64,000 nucleotides of DNA from the NCBI GenBank assembly GCA_965213775.1, contig CBDCAC010000002.1, forward strand, positions 248,001-312,000, given 5' to 3'. Positions 40,169 through 48,785 of this stretch are shown here, in pieces (positions within the stretch are counted from its first letter, which is position 1; every line of letters begins with the position of its first letter). A program made the position numbers and the translations under genes. Origin of the DNA: Lichenicoccus sp965213775. GTDB taxonomy: Bacteria > Pseudomonadota > Alphaproteobacteria > Acetobacterales > Acetobacteraceae. Below the pieces are notes generated by a model. The model worked only from the letters and a program-made list of their open reading frames with translations, was not told the origin of the DNA and made no database searches.

Positions 40169-40980
40169 GCCACCCTCCACTTGAACCACTTGGCGAGCAG
40201 TCCCTTGCGATCGCTCGGCACGCTCATCTCCAGGCTCTCGCCCTGCAGCCGCCGCACCGCGTCCATGTAGGCGCGCGCCGGCGCGCTCTCCGGGTTCGAC
40301 AGCGTGACCGGGGAGCCCAGGTTGGACGCCCGCAGCACCTCCTCGCTCTCGGGGATGATGCCGAGCAGCGGGATCGACAGGATCTCCAGCACGTCCTCGG
40401 TGCGCAGCATCTCGCCGCGCGCCGCGCGCACCGGGTCGTAGCGGGTCAGCAGCAGGTGCTTGTCGAGCTTCTGGCCGTTCTTGGCCTTGAGCGTGGTGCT
40501 GTCGAGCAGGCCGATGATGCGGTCGCTGTCGCGCACCGACGACACCTCCGGGTTGGTCACCACCACCGCCTCGTCGGCATGATACATCGCCAGCTGCGCG
40601 CCCTTCTCGATGCCGGCGGGGCTGTCGCACACCACCCAGTCGAACTTCTCGCGCAGCTCGTCGATCACGCGCGCCACCCCGTCGGGGGTGAGGGCGTCCT
40701 TGTCGCGGGTCTGCGAGGCCGGCAGGATCGACAGCGTCTCGCAGCGCTTGTCGCGGATCAGCGCCTGGCTGAGCTTGGCGTCCCCCTGCACCACGTTGAT
40801 CAGGTCGAACACGACGCGCCGCTCGGCACCCATCACCAGGTCGAGGTTGCGCAGGCCCACGTCGAAATCGACGACGACGACGTTCTTGCCGCCGAGCGCC
40901 AGCGCGGCACCGATCGCGGCGGTCGAGGTCGTCTTGCCGACTCCGCCCTTGCCCGATGTGACGACCAGAACCTTGGCCAT
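40165..40980 (-). CDS. minD: Septum site-determining ATPase
   Basis: MinD is a ParA-type ATPase that binds the membrane in its ATP form and recruits MinC. The product has 271 residues. The deviant Walker A is GKGGVGKTTST (10-20). Switch regions DFDVGLRNLDLVMG and VVCDSPAGIEKGA follow. The C-terminal amphipathic membrane-targeting helix is present as KGLLAKWFKWRVA. It lies between minC (18-base gap) and minE (overlap). Confidence 0.97.
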   Translation of the reverse strand: MAKVLVVTSGKGGVGKTTSTAAIGAALALGGKNVVVVDFDVGLRNLDLVMGAERRVVFDLINVVQGDAKLSQALIRDKRCETLSILPASQTRDKDALTPDGVARVIDELREKFDWVVCDSPAGIEKGAQLAMYHADEAVVVTNPEVSSVRDSDRIIGLLDSTTLKAKNGQKLDKHLLLTRYDPVRAARGEMLRTEDVLEILSIPLLGIIPESEEVLRASNLGSPVTLSNPESAPARAYMDAVRRLQGESLEMSVPSDRKGLLAKWFKWRVA

Positions 40981-40998
40981 GGATCCTCCTGTGCGAGT

Positions 40999-41727
40999 TC
41001 AGTCGAGCGGCAGAAGCAGCAGAGTCTCGTCGTCGAGCCTGGCATGGGTGCTGCGTCCGACCAGTCCCGTCGGCATGTCCTCCGCCGTCATGTAATAACC
41101 GTCAATGGCGATCAGCTCGGCGTTCATCCGCCGGCACAGGATGCGCGCGTCGCGGTTGCCGCCCAGCCCCGCGACGGCCCGGCCGCGCAGCGTGCCGTAG
41201 ACGTGGATCGAGCCTCCCGCCGCGACCTCGGCGCCGGAGGCGACCGAGCCGATGACGATCACGTCGCCCTCGGCGAACACGATCGACTGGCCCGAGCGCA
41301 CCGGCTCCTCGATCAGCAGCGACGGCGCCCCGGTCGGCGTCGGCCGCGCCGCGCCCGCCTTCTGCGGCGCCGCCGCGCCCGCCTCGGTCGGCACGTCGAG
41401 CGCGCCGATCGCGCGGCCGCCCTCGAAGCCCTGCGGCCAGTCCCAGCCGGCGGTGGCCTGCCACGACGCGTCGGCACCCTCGATCGAGATGATCCGCACG
41501 CCGCGCTGCGTCAGCGCGTCGAACAGATCGGCCAGCCCGTCATCGCCGGGCGTCAGCAGGCCGAGATCGAGGATCACCGGACGGCCGGCGAAGAAGCTGG
41601 GCGAGCGGCCGAGCTGCGCATCCAGCCCGAGCAGCCAGCCTGCGAGCGGCGGCTCGGGCGACAGCACCAGCGCCATGAAGGAGCGCCCACGGACGCGAAT
41701 CTGCACGACGGGATTGGGTTCGGTCAC
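40999..41727 (-). CDS. minC: Septum site-determining protein, FtsZ inhibitor
   Basis: MinC blocks FtsZ ring formation away from midcell. The product has 242 residues. The N-terminal domain (about 1-105) carries FMALVLSPEPP and GLLTPGDDGLADLFDALTQRGV. An Ala/Pro linker follows (near 115-135), then the C-terminal beta-helix domain with VRSGQSIVFAEGDVIVIGSVASGAEVAAGGSIHVYGTLRGRAVAG, the MinD-binding part. Start codon is GTG at 41727. It leads the minC-minD-minE operon and is divergent from the glutathione transferase gene. Confidence 0.95.
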   Translation of the reverse strand: MTEPNPVVQIRVRGRSFMALVLSPEPPLAGWLLGLDAQLGRSPSFFAGRPVILDLGLLTPGDDGLADLFDALTQRGVRIISIEGADASWQATAGWDWPQGFEGGRAIGALDVPTEAGAAAPQKAGAARPTPTGAPSLLIEEPVRSGQSIVFAEGDVIVIGSVASGAEVAAGGSIHVYGTLRGRAVAGLGGNRDARILCRRMNAELIAIDGYYMTAEDMPTGLVGRSTHARLDDETLLLLPLD

Positions 41728-41906
41728 TGTTTGCGACTATCCGTGTGCGGCGATCCGGTCAATCTCGAAACGAGGCTCCCGCTCGAAGCGAGTTCGGCGG
41801 CGCCCAGGCGACGCGGCTGCCGGAAAGTCCATGGCGGCGAACTCCCTGAAGCGAATCGCGGCTCGCCGGTTGGCGGCAGGCGTCACAATGAAATAACTTC
41901 GCCCCG

Positions 41907-42575
41907 ATGCGTATCCTGCACCACCTTCCGCTGTCGCCGTTCTCGCGCAAGGTGCGCCTGGTGCTGAACGAGAAGCGCCTGCCGTTCGAGCTCAGGGTCG
42001 AGCGGCTGTCCGAGCGGCGCCCGGAATACCTGGCGCTGAACCCGGCCAACACGGTGCCGATGCTGGTGGAGGAGAACGGGCTGTCGATCCCGGACTCCGC
42101 GGTGATCTGCGAATATCTCGAGGAGGCCTACCCCGACACGCCGCTGCTCGGCCGCACCCTGGCCGAGCGGGTCGAGGTGCGCCGGCTGGTGGCCTGGTTC
42201 GACGGCAAGTTCGCGATGGAGGTGACCCGCAACCTGCTGCACGAGAAGATCATCAAGCGCCTGGTCGGCCGCGGCAACCCGGACGCGGCGGCGCTGCGGG
42301 CGGGCTACGCCAACGTCGCCGGCCATCTCGACTATATCGGCTGGCTGGCGGAGACGCGGAAATGGCTGGCCGGTCCGAGCCTGTCGCTGGCGGACTTCGC
42401 CGCCGCCGCACATCTGTCGTCGCTGGACTATATCGGCGACATCGACTGGAGCCTGTCGCCGCCGACCCGCGACTGGTACGCGCGGATGAAGTCGCGCCCG
42501 AGCTTCCGCTCGATCCTGAACGACCGGATGACCGGCCTGAACCCGCCGCCGCACTATGCCGACCTGGATTTCTGA
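41907..42575 (+). CDS. Glutathione S-transferase family protein
   Basis: The product has 222 residues. The thioredoxin-like N-terminal domain has SPFSRKVRLVLNEKRLPFEL with the catalytic serine candidate in the first turn, cis-proline NTVPMLV and the glutathione gamma-glutamyl-binding PDSAVICEYLEE. The helical C-terminal domain ends with LSLADFAAAAHLSSLDYIG. Family members conjugate glutathione or reduce peroxides; substrate is not predictable. The next gene starts six bases after the stop. Confidence 0.92.
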   Translation: MRILHHLPLSPFSRKVRLVLNEKRLPFELRVERLSERRPEYLALNPANTVPMLVEENGLSIPDSAVICEYLEEAYPDTPLLGRTLAERVEVRRLVAWFDGKFAMEVTRNLLHEKIIKRLVGRGNPDAAALRAGYANVAGHLDYIGWLAETRKWLAGPSLSLADFAAAAHLSSLDYIGDIDWSLSPPTRDWYARMKSRPSFRSILNDRMTGLNPPPHYADLDF

Positions 42576-42581
42576 CCGGTC

Positions 42582-43493
42582 TTGAACGACGATCCTCCGC
42601 CCGTCGATCTCACGCCCGGCACTCCTCCTGGCACGCTGCTGATCTTCGGCCTCGGCTACGCCGCCGGCGCGCTCGGGCGTCTCGCCGCATCGCAGGGCTG
42701 GCGCGTGTTCGGCACCACCGGCCAACCCGCCCCGCCCGAGCCGGACGGGGTGACCCGGCTGCGCTTCGAGGACGCCGCCGCACTGCTGCCGCAGGCCACC
42801 CACCTGCTCGCCTCGGCACCCCCGGGAGAGCAGGGCGATCCGGTGCTGGCGCGACATGCCCCGGCGATCGCCGGGGCCGGCGGCCTGCGCTGGATCGGCT
42901 ACTACTCGACCACCGGGGTCTACGGCGACCGCGACGGCGGCTGGGTCGACGAGCGCAGCGAGCCGGCGCCGACCTCGCGTCGCGGCCAGCGACGCATCGA
43001 GGCCGAGCGGCGCTGGCGCGAGCTGGCGGATGTTGCCACCGCCGGCGTCGTCGACATCCTGCGCATCGCCGGCATCTACGGGCCCGGCCGCAGCGCCTTC
43101 GACGGCCTGCGCGCCGGCCAGGCGCGACGCATCCTCGCCCCCGGTCACTGCTTCGGCCGCATCCATCGCGACGATATCGCGGGCGGCACGCTGGCGGCGA
43201 TGGCCCGGCCGCCGGCGGGCGCGCGCGTGCTCAACCTGACCGACGACCTGCCGGAGGAGAGCGCGGTCGTCACCGCGCACGCGGCCGGGCTGCTCGGCCT
43301 GCCGGTGCCGCCCGGCCTGCCGCTGGACGAGGCCTGGCCGGGGATGAGCCCGATGGCGCACTCGTTCTGGGCCGACGACCGCAAGGTCTCGAGCCGGCTC
43401 ACCCAGCGGCTGCTCGGCTATCGCTGGCGCCATCCCACCTATCGCGAGGGGCTGGCCGCGATCCTGGCTGCGGAGGCGGCCGGGTCAGCCTGA
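42582..43493 (+). CDS. SDR family NAD(P)-binding protein (YeeZ-like)
   Basis: The product has 303 residues. The nucleotide loop is LIFGLGYAAGALGRLAA near the N-terminus and the active-site region is IGYYSTTGVYGDRDGGWVDE, the pattern of YeeZ-type atypical SDRs. Later LRIAGIYGPGRSAFDGLR and the FGRIHRDDIA motif agree. Function of this group is not established. Start codon TTG at 42582, six bases after the preceding stop. Its last 55 bases overlap the 3' end of a convergent hydrolase gene. Confidence 0.82.
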   Translation: MNDDPPPVDLTPGTPPGTLLIFGLGYAAGALGRLAASQGWRVFGTTGQPAPPEPDGVTRLRFEDAAALLPQATHLLASAPPGEQGDPVLARHAPAIAGAGGLRWIGYYSTTGVYGDRDGGWVDERSEPAPTSRRGQRRIEAERRWRELADVATAGVVDILRIAGIYGPGRSAFDGLRAGQARRILAPGHCFGRIHRDDIAGGTLAAMARPPAGARVLNLTDDLPEESAVVTAHAAGLLGLPVPPGLPLDEAWPGMSPMAHSFWADDRKVSSRLTQRLLGYRWRHPTYREGLAAILAAEAAGSA

Positions 43494-44278
43494 CCGGGCG
43501 GCGTCGCTCGGACCGCGTCGCGCAGCAGCGCATCGAGCGTCTCGGTCAGCAGCGCCAGCTGGTCCGGGCTCGAGAGCCGATGGTCGCCCTGCTTGAGCAG
43601 GGTGGTCCGCACGTCGGGCGATCGCAGCCGCTCGGCGAGGCGCAGGCTGTCCTGCCACGGCACGTCCTGGTCGTCCTGCCCGTGCAGGATGCGCACCGGG
43701 CAGGACAGCGCGATCGGAGCGTCGAGCAGGCACAGCCGCTCGCCGTCCTCGATCATGCGCGCGGTGATCGGGATCGGCGCGCCGTAGCGGCTCGGCCGCA
43801 GCCAGACGCCGTCGCGGCGCAGCGCCTCGCGCGCCTGGGGCGGCAGCGCCTGGGCCACCCGCCGCGTCATGTCCGGCGCCGGCGCGATCAGCAGCAGCCC
43901 GGCCACCTGCCGCGGCCGCGCCAGTGCCGCGAGCAGGGCGATCCAGCCGCCGATCGACGAGCCGACCAGTATGCTGCGCCCCGCCCCCGGATCGTCGCAC
44001 CCCTGGTCCAGCACCAGCAGCGCGTCGTCGCGCCACCGGCTGACGGTGCAGGCCTCGAACGCGCCCTCGCTGCGCCCGTGCCCGGACAGGTCGAGGCGCG
44101 TGATCGCGATGCCCCTCGCCACCGCGTGATCGCGGACATGCCGCGCCTTGTCGCCCTCCATGTCGCTCATCAGCCCATGCAGGAACACGATCCGCGGCCC
44201 GTCGCCCGGATCGCGCCGTGTGGCCAGGCGAAGCCCGTCCGGTCGGGTCAGCCAGGTGATCGGCGTCTGGTCGGGCAT
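43439..44278 (-). CDS. Alpha/beta hydrolase
   Basis: The product has 279 residues. The oxyanion segment is VFLHGLMSDMEGDKA, the nucleophile serine is in VGSSIGGW, the acid is in LHGQDDQDVPW and the histidine in LKQGDHRLSS. These make a complete triad; the closest general type is the peptidase S9/palmitoyl-thioesterase-like ABHD10 group, but the substrate is unknown. The ATG at 44278 has AGGAG six bases before it. The 3' end runs 55 bases into the convergent SDR gene. Confidence 0.88.
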   Translation of the reverse strand: MPDQTPITWLTRPDGLRLATRRDPGDGPRIVFLHGLMSDMEGDKARHVRDHAVARGIAITRLDLSGHGRSEGAFEACTVSRWRDDALLVLDQGCDDPGAGRSILVGSSIGGWIALLAALARPRQVAGLLLIAPAPDMTRRVAQALPPQAREALRRDGVWLRPSRYGAPIPITARMIEDGERLCLLDAPIALSCPVRILHGQDDQDVPWQDSLRLAERLRSPDVRTTLLKQGDHRLSSPDQLALLTETLDALLRDAVRATPPGQADPAASAARIAASPSR

Positions 44279-44303
44279 GCGCGGCTCCTGATACCAAAAG
44301 GAA

Positions 44304-44419
44304 GCAAGGCTGGGCTCTGCCCAGACCCGCCAAAGGCCCAGGCCTTTGGAAACCAACTGAAATAGATGGATTCTCAAGGCTTCGCCTTGAGCGGCTCCCG
44401 GGCAGAGCCCTGGCCTTGC
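44304..44419. repeat. Dispersed intergenic repeat, copy E
   Basis: GCAAGGC (44304-44310) and GCCTTGC (44413-44419) close the unit as an inverted repeat. Inside are GGGCTCTGCCCAGACCCGCC, CAAAGGCCCAGGCCTTTG, a CTCAAGGC/GCCTTGAG hairpin with TTC loop, and GGGCAGAGCCCTGG. It lies between divergent hydrolase and glycosyltransferase genes, so it is not confined to gene ends. Confidence 0.85.
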
Positions 44420-44479
44420 CGGAGGCGAGCGGTCCCGGATACGGGACAGCAGCGAAACGTCGTGCTACGGCCCTGCCGC

Positions 44480-45700
44480 ATGCCGAGACGAGCCCGCCCC
44501 CCCGTGGTCCTGCAAGTGCTTCCCGCGCTGCGGGCCGGCGGCGTCGAGCGCGGCACGATCGAGATCGTGCGCGCCATCGCCGGCGCCGGCGGCACGGCGC
44601 TGGTGGCGAGCTCCGGCGGCCGGATGGTGCCGCTGGTCGAGCGCGCCGGCGGCCGGCACGTCACGATCGGGCTGCAGAGCAAGAACCCGCTCGCCATCTG
44701 GCTCAATGCCGGCCGCCTGGCGCGGCTGATCCGCAGCGAGGCGGTCGACCTCGTGCACGCCCGCTCGCGCGCCCCGGCCTGGTCCGCGCTGCTCGCCGCG
44801 CGACGCACCGGCGCCGCCTTCGTGACCACCTGGCACGGCGTCTACGGCGAGAACATTCCGCTCAAGCGGCACTACAACAGCGTGATGGCGCGCGGCGAGC
44901 GGGTGATCGCGATCAGCGGCTTCGTCGCCGAGCGCATCGCCCGCGACTACGCCGTGGAGCCGGGCCGCCTGCGCACCATCCCGCGCGGCGCCGACACCGC
45001 CGCCTTCGACCTGGGCGCGGTGCGCGCCGAGCGGGTGCGCGCCCTGGCGCGCGACTGGAACCTGCCCGAGCGGGCTTCGGTGATCATGCTCGCCGGCCGC
45101 ATCACGCCCTGGAAGGGGCAGGGGCTGCTGCTCGACGCGCTGGCGCGGCTGCCGCCGGGCACGCCCGACTGGGTGTGCGTCCTGGTCGGTCCGGAGCAGC
45201 GCGGCAGCGGACATGCCGCGCGCCTGCTGGCGCAGGCCGGCCGCCTCGGGCTGAGCCACCGGCTGCGCCTCGCCGGCCAGTGCGACGACATGCCGGCGGC
45301 ACTGGCACTCGCCAGCGTGGTGGTCGCACCCTCGCTGCGGCCGGAGCCGTTCGGACGCGTCGTGGTGGAGGCGCAGGCGATGGGTCGCCCGGTGGTGGTG
45401 GCGGCGCACGGCGCGCCGATGGAGACCGTGCAGCACGGGGTCAGCGGCTACCTGTTCGCCCCCGGCGACGCCGCCGCACTGGCCGAGATCCTGGGCTACG
45501 TGCTGTCGCTGGACGACGACGACCGCGACAACCTCGCCTACTGGGCCCGCGCCGGCGTGGTCGAGCGCTACAGCGCCGAGCGGATGCAGCGCGCGACGCT
45601 GGCGGTCTATGACGAGCTGCTCGTCCGCAGGCGGTGCCGGCCGCTGCTGCCCGAGCCGGAGCCGGAGGTGCTGCGACCGTGCCCCGCATCCTCGTCCTGA
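44480..45700 (+). CDS. Glycosyltransferase family 4 protein
   Basis: The product has 406 residues. N-terminal sequence VVLQVLPALRAGGVERGTIEIVRAI and the donor-side motifs AGRITPWKGQGLLLDAL and PEPFGRVVVEAQAMGRPVVVAAHGAPMETVQHGVSGYLF identify a GT-B family 4 enzyme, close in style to LPS or capsule transferases. The C-terminus ends with a Pro/Glu-rich tail. I chose 44480, since the upstream open frame runs through the dispersed repeat. The next gene, a family 9 transferase, starts inside its last 22 bases. Confidence 0.9.
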   Translation: MPRRARPPVVLQVLPALRAGGVERGTIEIVRAIAGAGGTALVASSGGRMVPLVERAGGRHVTIGLQSKNPLAIWLNAGRLARLIRSEAVDLVHARSRAPAWSALLAARRTGAAFVTTWHGVYGENIPLKRHYNSVMARGERVIAISGFVAERIARDYAVEPGRLRTIPRGADTAAFDLGAVRAERVRALARDWNLPERASVIMLAGRITPWKGQGLLLDALARLPPGTPDWVCVLVGPEQRGSGHAARLLAQAGRLGLSHRLRLAGQCDDMPAALALASVVVAPSLRPEPFGRVVVEAQAMGRPVVVAAHGAPMETVQHGVSGYLFAPGDAAALAEILGYVLSLDDDDRDNLAYWARAGVVERYSAERMQRATLAVYDELLVRRRCRPLLPEPEPEVLRPCPASSS

Positions 45701-46581
45701 AGCTCGGCGCGCTGGGCGACCTGGTGCAGGCCTTCCCGCCGTTCGCCGCGATCCGCGCCCATCATGCCGCCGACACCGTGACGCTGCTCACCGCAGCACC
45801 CTTCGCGGCACTCTGCGCGGCCTCCCCCTGGTTCGATGCCGTGCAGGTCGATGACCGGCCGCATTGGTGGGACGTGGCCGGCCTGGCTGCGCTGCGCCGG
45901 CGGCTGCGCCGGTTCGACTTCGTCTACGACCTGCAGACCTCCGCCCGCTCCTCGCGCTATTTCCGGCTGCGCGGGCTGCCGGGCTGGTCCGGCATCGCGC
46001 GCGGCGCCTCGCACCCGCACGACCATCCGCACCGCGACCGCATGCACACGAGCGAGCGCCAGTCCGATCAGCTGGCGCGCGCCGGCATCGCCGCGGTGCC
46101 GCTCCCCGACCTGCGCTGGCTCGCCGCCGCCGGCCCGGTGCTGCCGCGGCCCTACGCGCTGCTGGTGCCGGGTGCCGCGCCGCATCGCCCGGCCAAGCGC
46201 TGGCCGGCCGAGCGGTTCGCGGCCCTGGGGCTGCGGCTGCTCGAGCGCGGCCTGCGTCCGGTGCTGGTGGGGGCGTCGGCCGACGCACCGCTGGCTTCGG
46301 CGATCCTGCGCGACTGTCCCGGCGCGCTGGATCTCACCGGGCGCACCAGCCTGATCGAGCTCGGCGGCCTGGCCGCGCGCGCGTCGCTGGCGGTCGGCAA
46401 CGATACCGGCCCGATGCATCTCGCCGCCGCCATGGGCTGCCGGGCGATCGTGCTGTTCTCGCGCCACAGCGACCCGGCGCTGACCGCGCCGCGCGGCCCG
46501 GATGCCGCGTCGGTCCGCGTGCTGCGCGCCGACGACCTGGCCGCACTGCCGGTGGACAGGGTTGCGGCCCTGCTTGGCTGA
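45679..46581 (+). CDS. Glycosyltransferase family 9 protein (heptosyltransferase-like)
   Basis: The product has 300 residues. The start RILVLKLGALGDLVQAFPPFAAIRAHH is diagnostic of ADP-heptose:LPS heptosyltransferase-type GT9 enzymes, and GNDTGPMHLAAAMGCRAIVLFS is the donor site. The start codon is GTG at 45679 with GGAGG about ten bases before; the open frame above it belongs to the overlapping upstream gene. Together with the preceding family 4 enzyme it probably works on LPS core or another surface glycan. Confidence 0.9.
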   Translation: MPRILVLKLGALGDLVQAFPPFAAIRAHHAADTVTLLTAAPFAALCAASPWFDAVQVDDRPHWWDVAGLAALRRRLRRFDFVYDLQTSARSSRYFRLRGLPGWSGIARGASHPHDHPHRDRMHTSERQSDQLARAGIAAVPLPDLRWLAAAGPVLPRPYALLVPGAAPHRPAKRWPAERFAALGLRLLERGLRPVLVGASADAPLASAILRDCPGALDLTGRTSLIELGGLAARASLAVGNDTGPMHLAAAMGCRAIVLFSRHSDPALTAPRGPDAASVRVLRADDLAALPVDRVAALLG

Positions 46582-46630
46582 CGCCATTACGAGAGGACGC
46601 CATAAGGCCATCACGACAGAACGCCATAAG
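46581..46630 (+). repeat. Short direct repeats in the thrS leader
   Basis: The 10-base word ACGCCATAAG occurs at 46597-46606 and 46621-46630, 24 bases apart, and a partial copy ACGCCATTA at 46581-46589. They fill the 83-base gap before thrS. Protein or RNA binding is possible; nothing more can be said from sequence. Confidence 0.6.
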
Positions 46631-46664
46631 ACCGTTGTAACGACGTCACTGAGAAAGCTACGCC

Positions 46665-48599
46665 ATGCCCGCGATCACGCTGCCCGACGGTTCGGTGCGC
46701 CAGTTCGACGCGCCGGTGACGGGCACGACCGTGGCGGCGTCGATCGGGCCCGGCCTCGCGCGCGCCGCGCTGGCGATGGAGGTGGACGGCGAACTCACCG
46801 ACCTGTCGCGCGAGATCGACCGCGACGCGCGCGTGGTGTTCGTCACCCGCAAGGATCCGCAGGCGCTGGGGCTGATCCGCCACGACGCGGCGCACGTGCT
46901 GGCCGAGGCGGTGCAGGGGCTGTATCCGGGCACCCAGGTCACCATCGGTCCGGCGATCGAGCACGGCTTCTACTACGACTTCGCCCGCAACGAGCCGTTC
47001 ACGCCCGACGACTTCCCGGCCATCGAGGCGCGCATGCGCGAGATCGTCAGCGCGGATGCGCCGTTCTCGTGCGAGGTTTGGCCGCGCGAGCAGGCGATCG
47101 GCTTCTTCGAGGCGCGCGGCGAGCGCTTCAAGGCTGAGCTGATCCGCGACCTGCCCGAGGACGAGCCGATCTCGATCTACCGTCAGGGCGAGTGGCTCGA
47201 CCTGTGCCGCGGCCCGCACATGCGGGCGACCTCGGACGTCGGCGGCGCCTTCAAGCTGATGAAGGTCGCCGGCGCCTACTGGCGCGGCGACCACCGCAAC
47301 CCGATGCTGACCCGCATCTACGCCACCGCCTGGCGCGACGCCGCCGAGCTGCAGGCGCACCTGCACCAGCTCGAGGAGGCGGAGCGGCGCGACCACCGGC
47401 GCATCGGCCGCGAGATGGACCTGTTCCACATCCAGGAGGAGGCGGTCGGCTCGATCTTCTGGCATCCTAAGGGATGGCGCCTGTACAGCGTGCTGCAGGA
47501 CTACATGCGACGGATGCAGGACGCCGCCGGCTACGAGGAGGTGCGCACGCCGCAGCTGGTCGACCGCTCGCTGTGGGAGGCGTCGGGGCACTGGGAGAAC
47601 TACCGCGAGCACATGTTCATCGCCACCGTCGAGGACGAGGACAAGAGCCTCGCCCTGAAGCCGATGAACTGCCCCTGCCACGTGCAGATCTTCCGCCATG
47701 CGCTGCGCTCCTACCGCGACCTGCCGTGGCGGATGGCGGAGTTCGGCGCCTGCCACCGCTACGAGCCTTCCGGCGCGCTGCACGGCATCATGCGGGTGCG
47801 CGGCTTCACCCAGGACGACGCGCACATCTTCTGCACCGAGGCGCAGGTGGCGCCGGAGACCGCGCGCTTCGTCGCCATGCTGACCGAGGTCTATCGCGAC
47901 CTCGGCTTCGACAGCTTCCGGGTCAAGTTCGCCGACCGCCCGACCCCGCGCGCCGGCGGCGACGCGGAATGGGACCGGGCGGAGGCGGCGTTGGTCGAAG
48001 CCTGCCGGCTCGCCGGCGTCGAGTACGAGCTCAACCCCGGCGAGGGCGCCTTCTACGGCCCCAAGCTGGAGTTCGTGCTGCGCGACGCGATCGGCCGCGA
48101 CTGGCAGTGCGGCACGCTGCAGGTGGACTACGTGCTGCCGGAGCGCCTCGATGCCAGCTACATCGCCGAGGACAGCGCGCGCCACCGCCCGGTGATGCTG
48201 CACCGGGCGATCCTGGGCTCGTTCGAGCGCTTCCTGGGCATCCTGATCGAGCAGTATGCGGGACGCTTCCCGCTGTGGCTGGCGCCGGTGCAGGTGGTGG
48301 TGGCCTCGATCGTCAGCGACGCCGAGCCCTACGCCATCGAGGTGGCGGCGGCGCTGCGCCGCGCCGGGCTGGTGGCCCACGTCGACGGCCGCAACGAGAA
48401 GATCAACGCCAAGGTGCGCGAGCACAGTCTCGCGCGGGTGCCGGTGATCCTGGTGGTCGGCCGGCGCGAGGCGGAGGCCGCGACGGTGGCGATGCGCCGC
48501 CTCGGCGGTGCGGCGCAGACGCCGATGCCGCTCGCCGACGCGGTCGCCGCCCTGGCACGGGAGGCGACGCCACCCGATCTTCAGCGGCTGACGGCCTGA
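46665..48599 (+). CDS. thrS: Threonine--tRNA ligase
   Basis: ThrRS attaches threonine to tRNA-Thr. The product has 644 residues. The TGS domain (about 1-62), the editing domain with HDAAHVLAEAV (zinc-type motif HxxxH) and SCEVWPREQAI, and the class II catalytic core with MNCPCHVQIFRH (zinc-binding cysteine), RMAEFGACHRYEPSGALHGIMRVRGFTQDDAHIFC and motif 3 HRAILGSFERFLGILIE are all present. The C-terminal anticodon domain has DGRNEKINAKVREH. Length is normal. infC follows, as in many bacteria. Confidence 0.97.
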   Translation: MPAITLPDGSVRQFDAPVTGTTVAASIGPGLARAALAMEVDGELTDLSREIDRDARVVFVTRKDPQALGLIRHDAAHVLAEAVQGLYPGTQVTIGPAIEHGFYYDFARNEPFTPDDFPAIEARMREIVSADAPFSCEVWPREQAIGFFEARGERFKAELIRDLPEDEPISIYRQGEWLDLCRGPHMRATSDVGGAFKLMKVAGAYWRGDHRNPMLTRIYATAWRDAAELQAHLHQLEEAERRDHRRIGREMDLFHIQEEAVGSIFWHPKGWRLYSVLQDYMRRMQDAAGYEEVRTPQLVDRSLWEASGHWENYREHMFIATVEDEDKSLALKPMNCPCHVQIFRHALRSYRDLPWRMAEFGACHRYEPSGALHGIMRVRGFTQDDAHIFCTEAQVAPETARFVAMLTEVYRDLGFDSFRVKFADRPTPRAGGDAEWDRAEAALVEACRLAGVEYELNPGEGAFYGPKLEFVLRDAIGRDWQCGTLQVDYVLPERLDASYIAEDSARHRPVMLHRAILGSFERFLGILIEQYAGRFPLWLAPVQVVVASIVSDAEPYAIEVAAALRRAGLVAHVDGRNEKINAKVREHSLARVPVILVVGRREAEAATVAMRRLGGAAQTPMPLADAVAALAREATPPDLQRLTA

Positions 48600-48770
48600 G
48601 TTCCCGCCGGGGATCGGAGCCGCGCGCGGCACGATCGCGGCCAGCGCATGGCGGCGTTGCGAGCGTCATGACGCAGCGTGCTTGATCGCCGGGGCCTTCT
48701 TGCGCCAAGAAGCGTGATCGCGCGGTCGATGCCGTAGCCCCACTTCCGGCTGCGCGACCGCCACCACCAC

Positions 48771-48785
48771 AGGAGAAGACCTATA
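48771..48785 (+). promoter_or_regulatory. infC ribosome binding site and ATA start
   Basis: AGGAG at 48771-48775 is followed by seven bases and then ATA at 48783-48785, in frame with infC. The first ATG in that frame (48798) is 22 bases past the AGGAG, too far for efficient initiation. This spacing decides the start. Confidence 0.65.
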
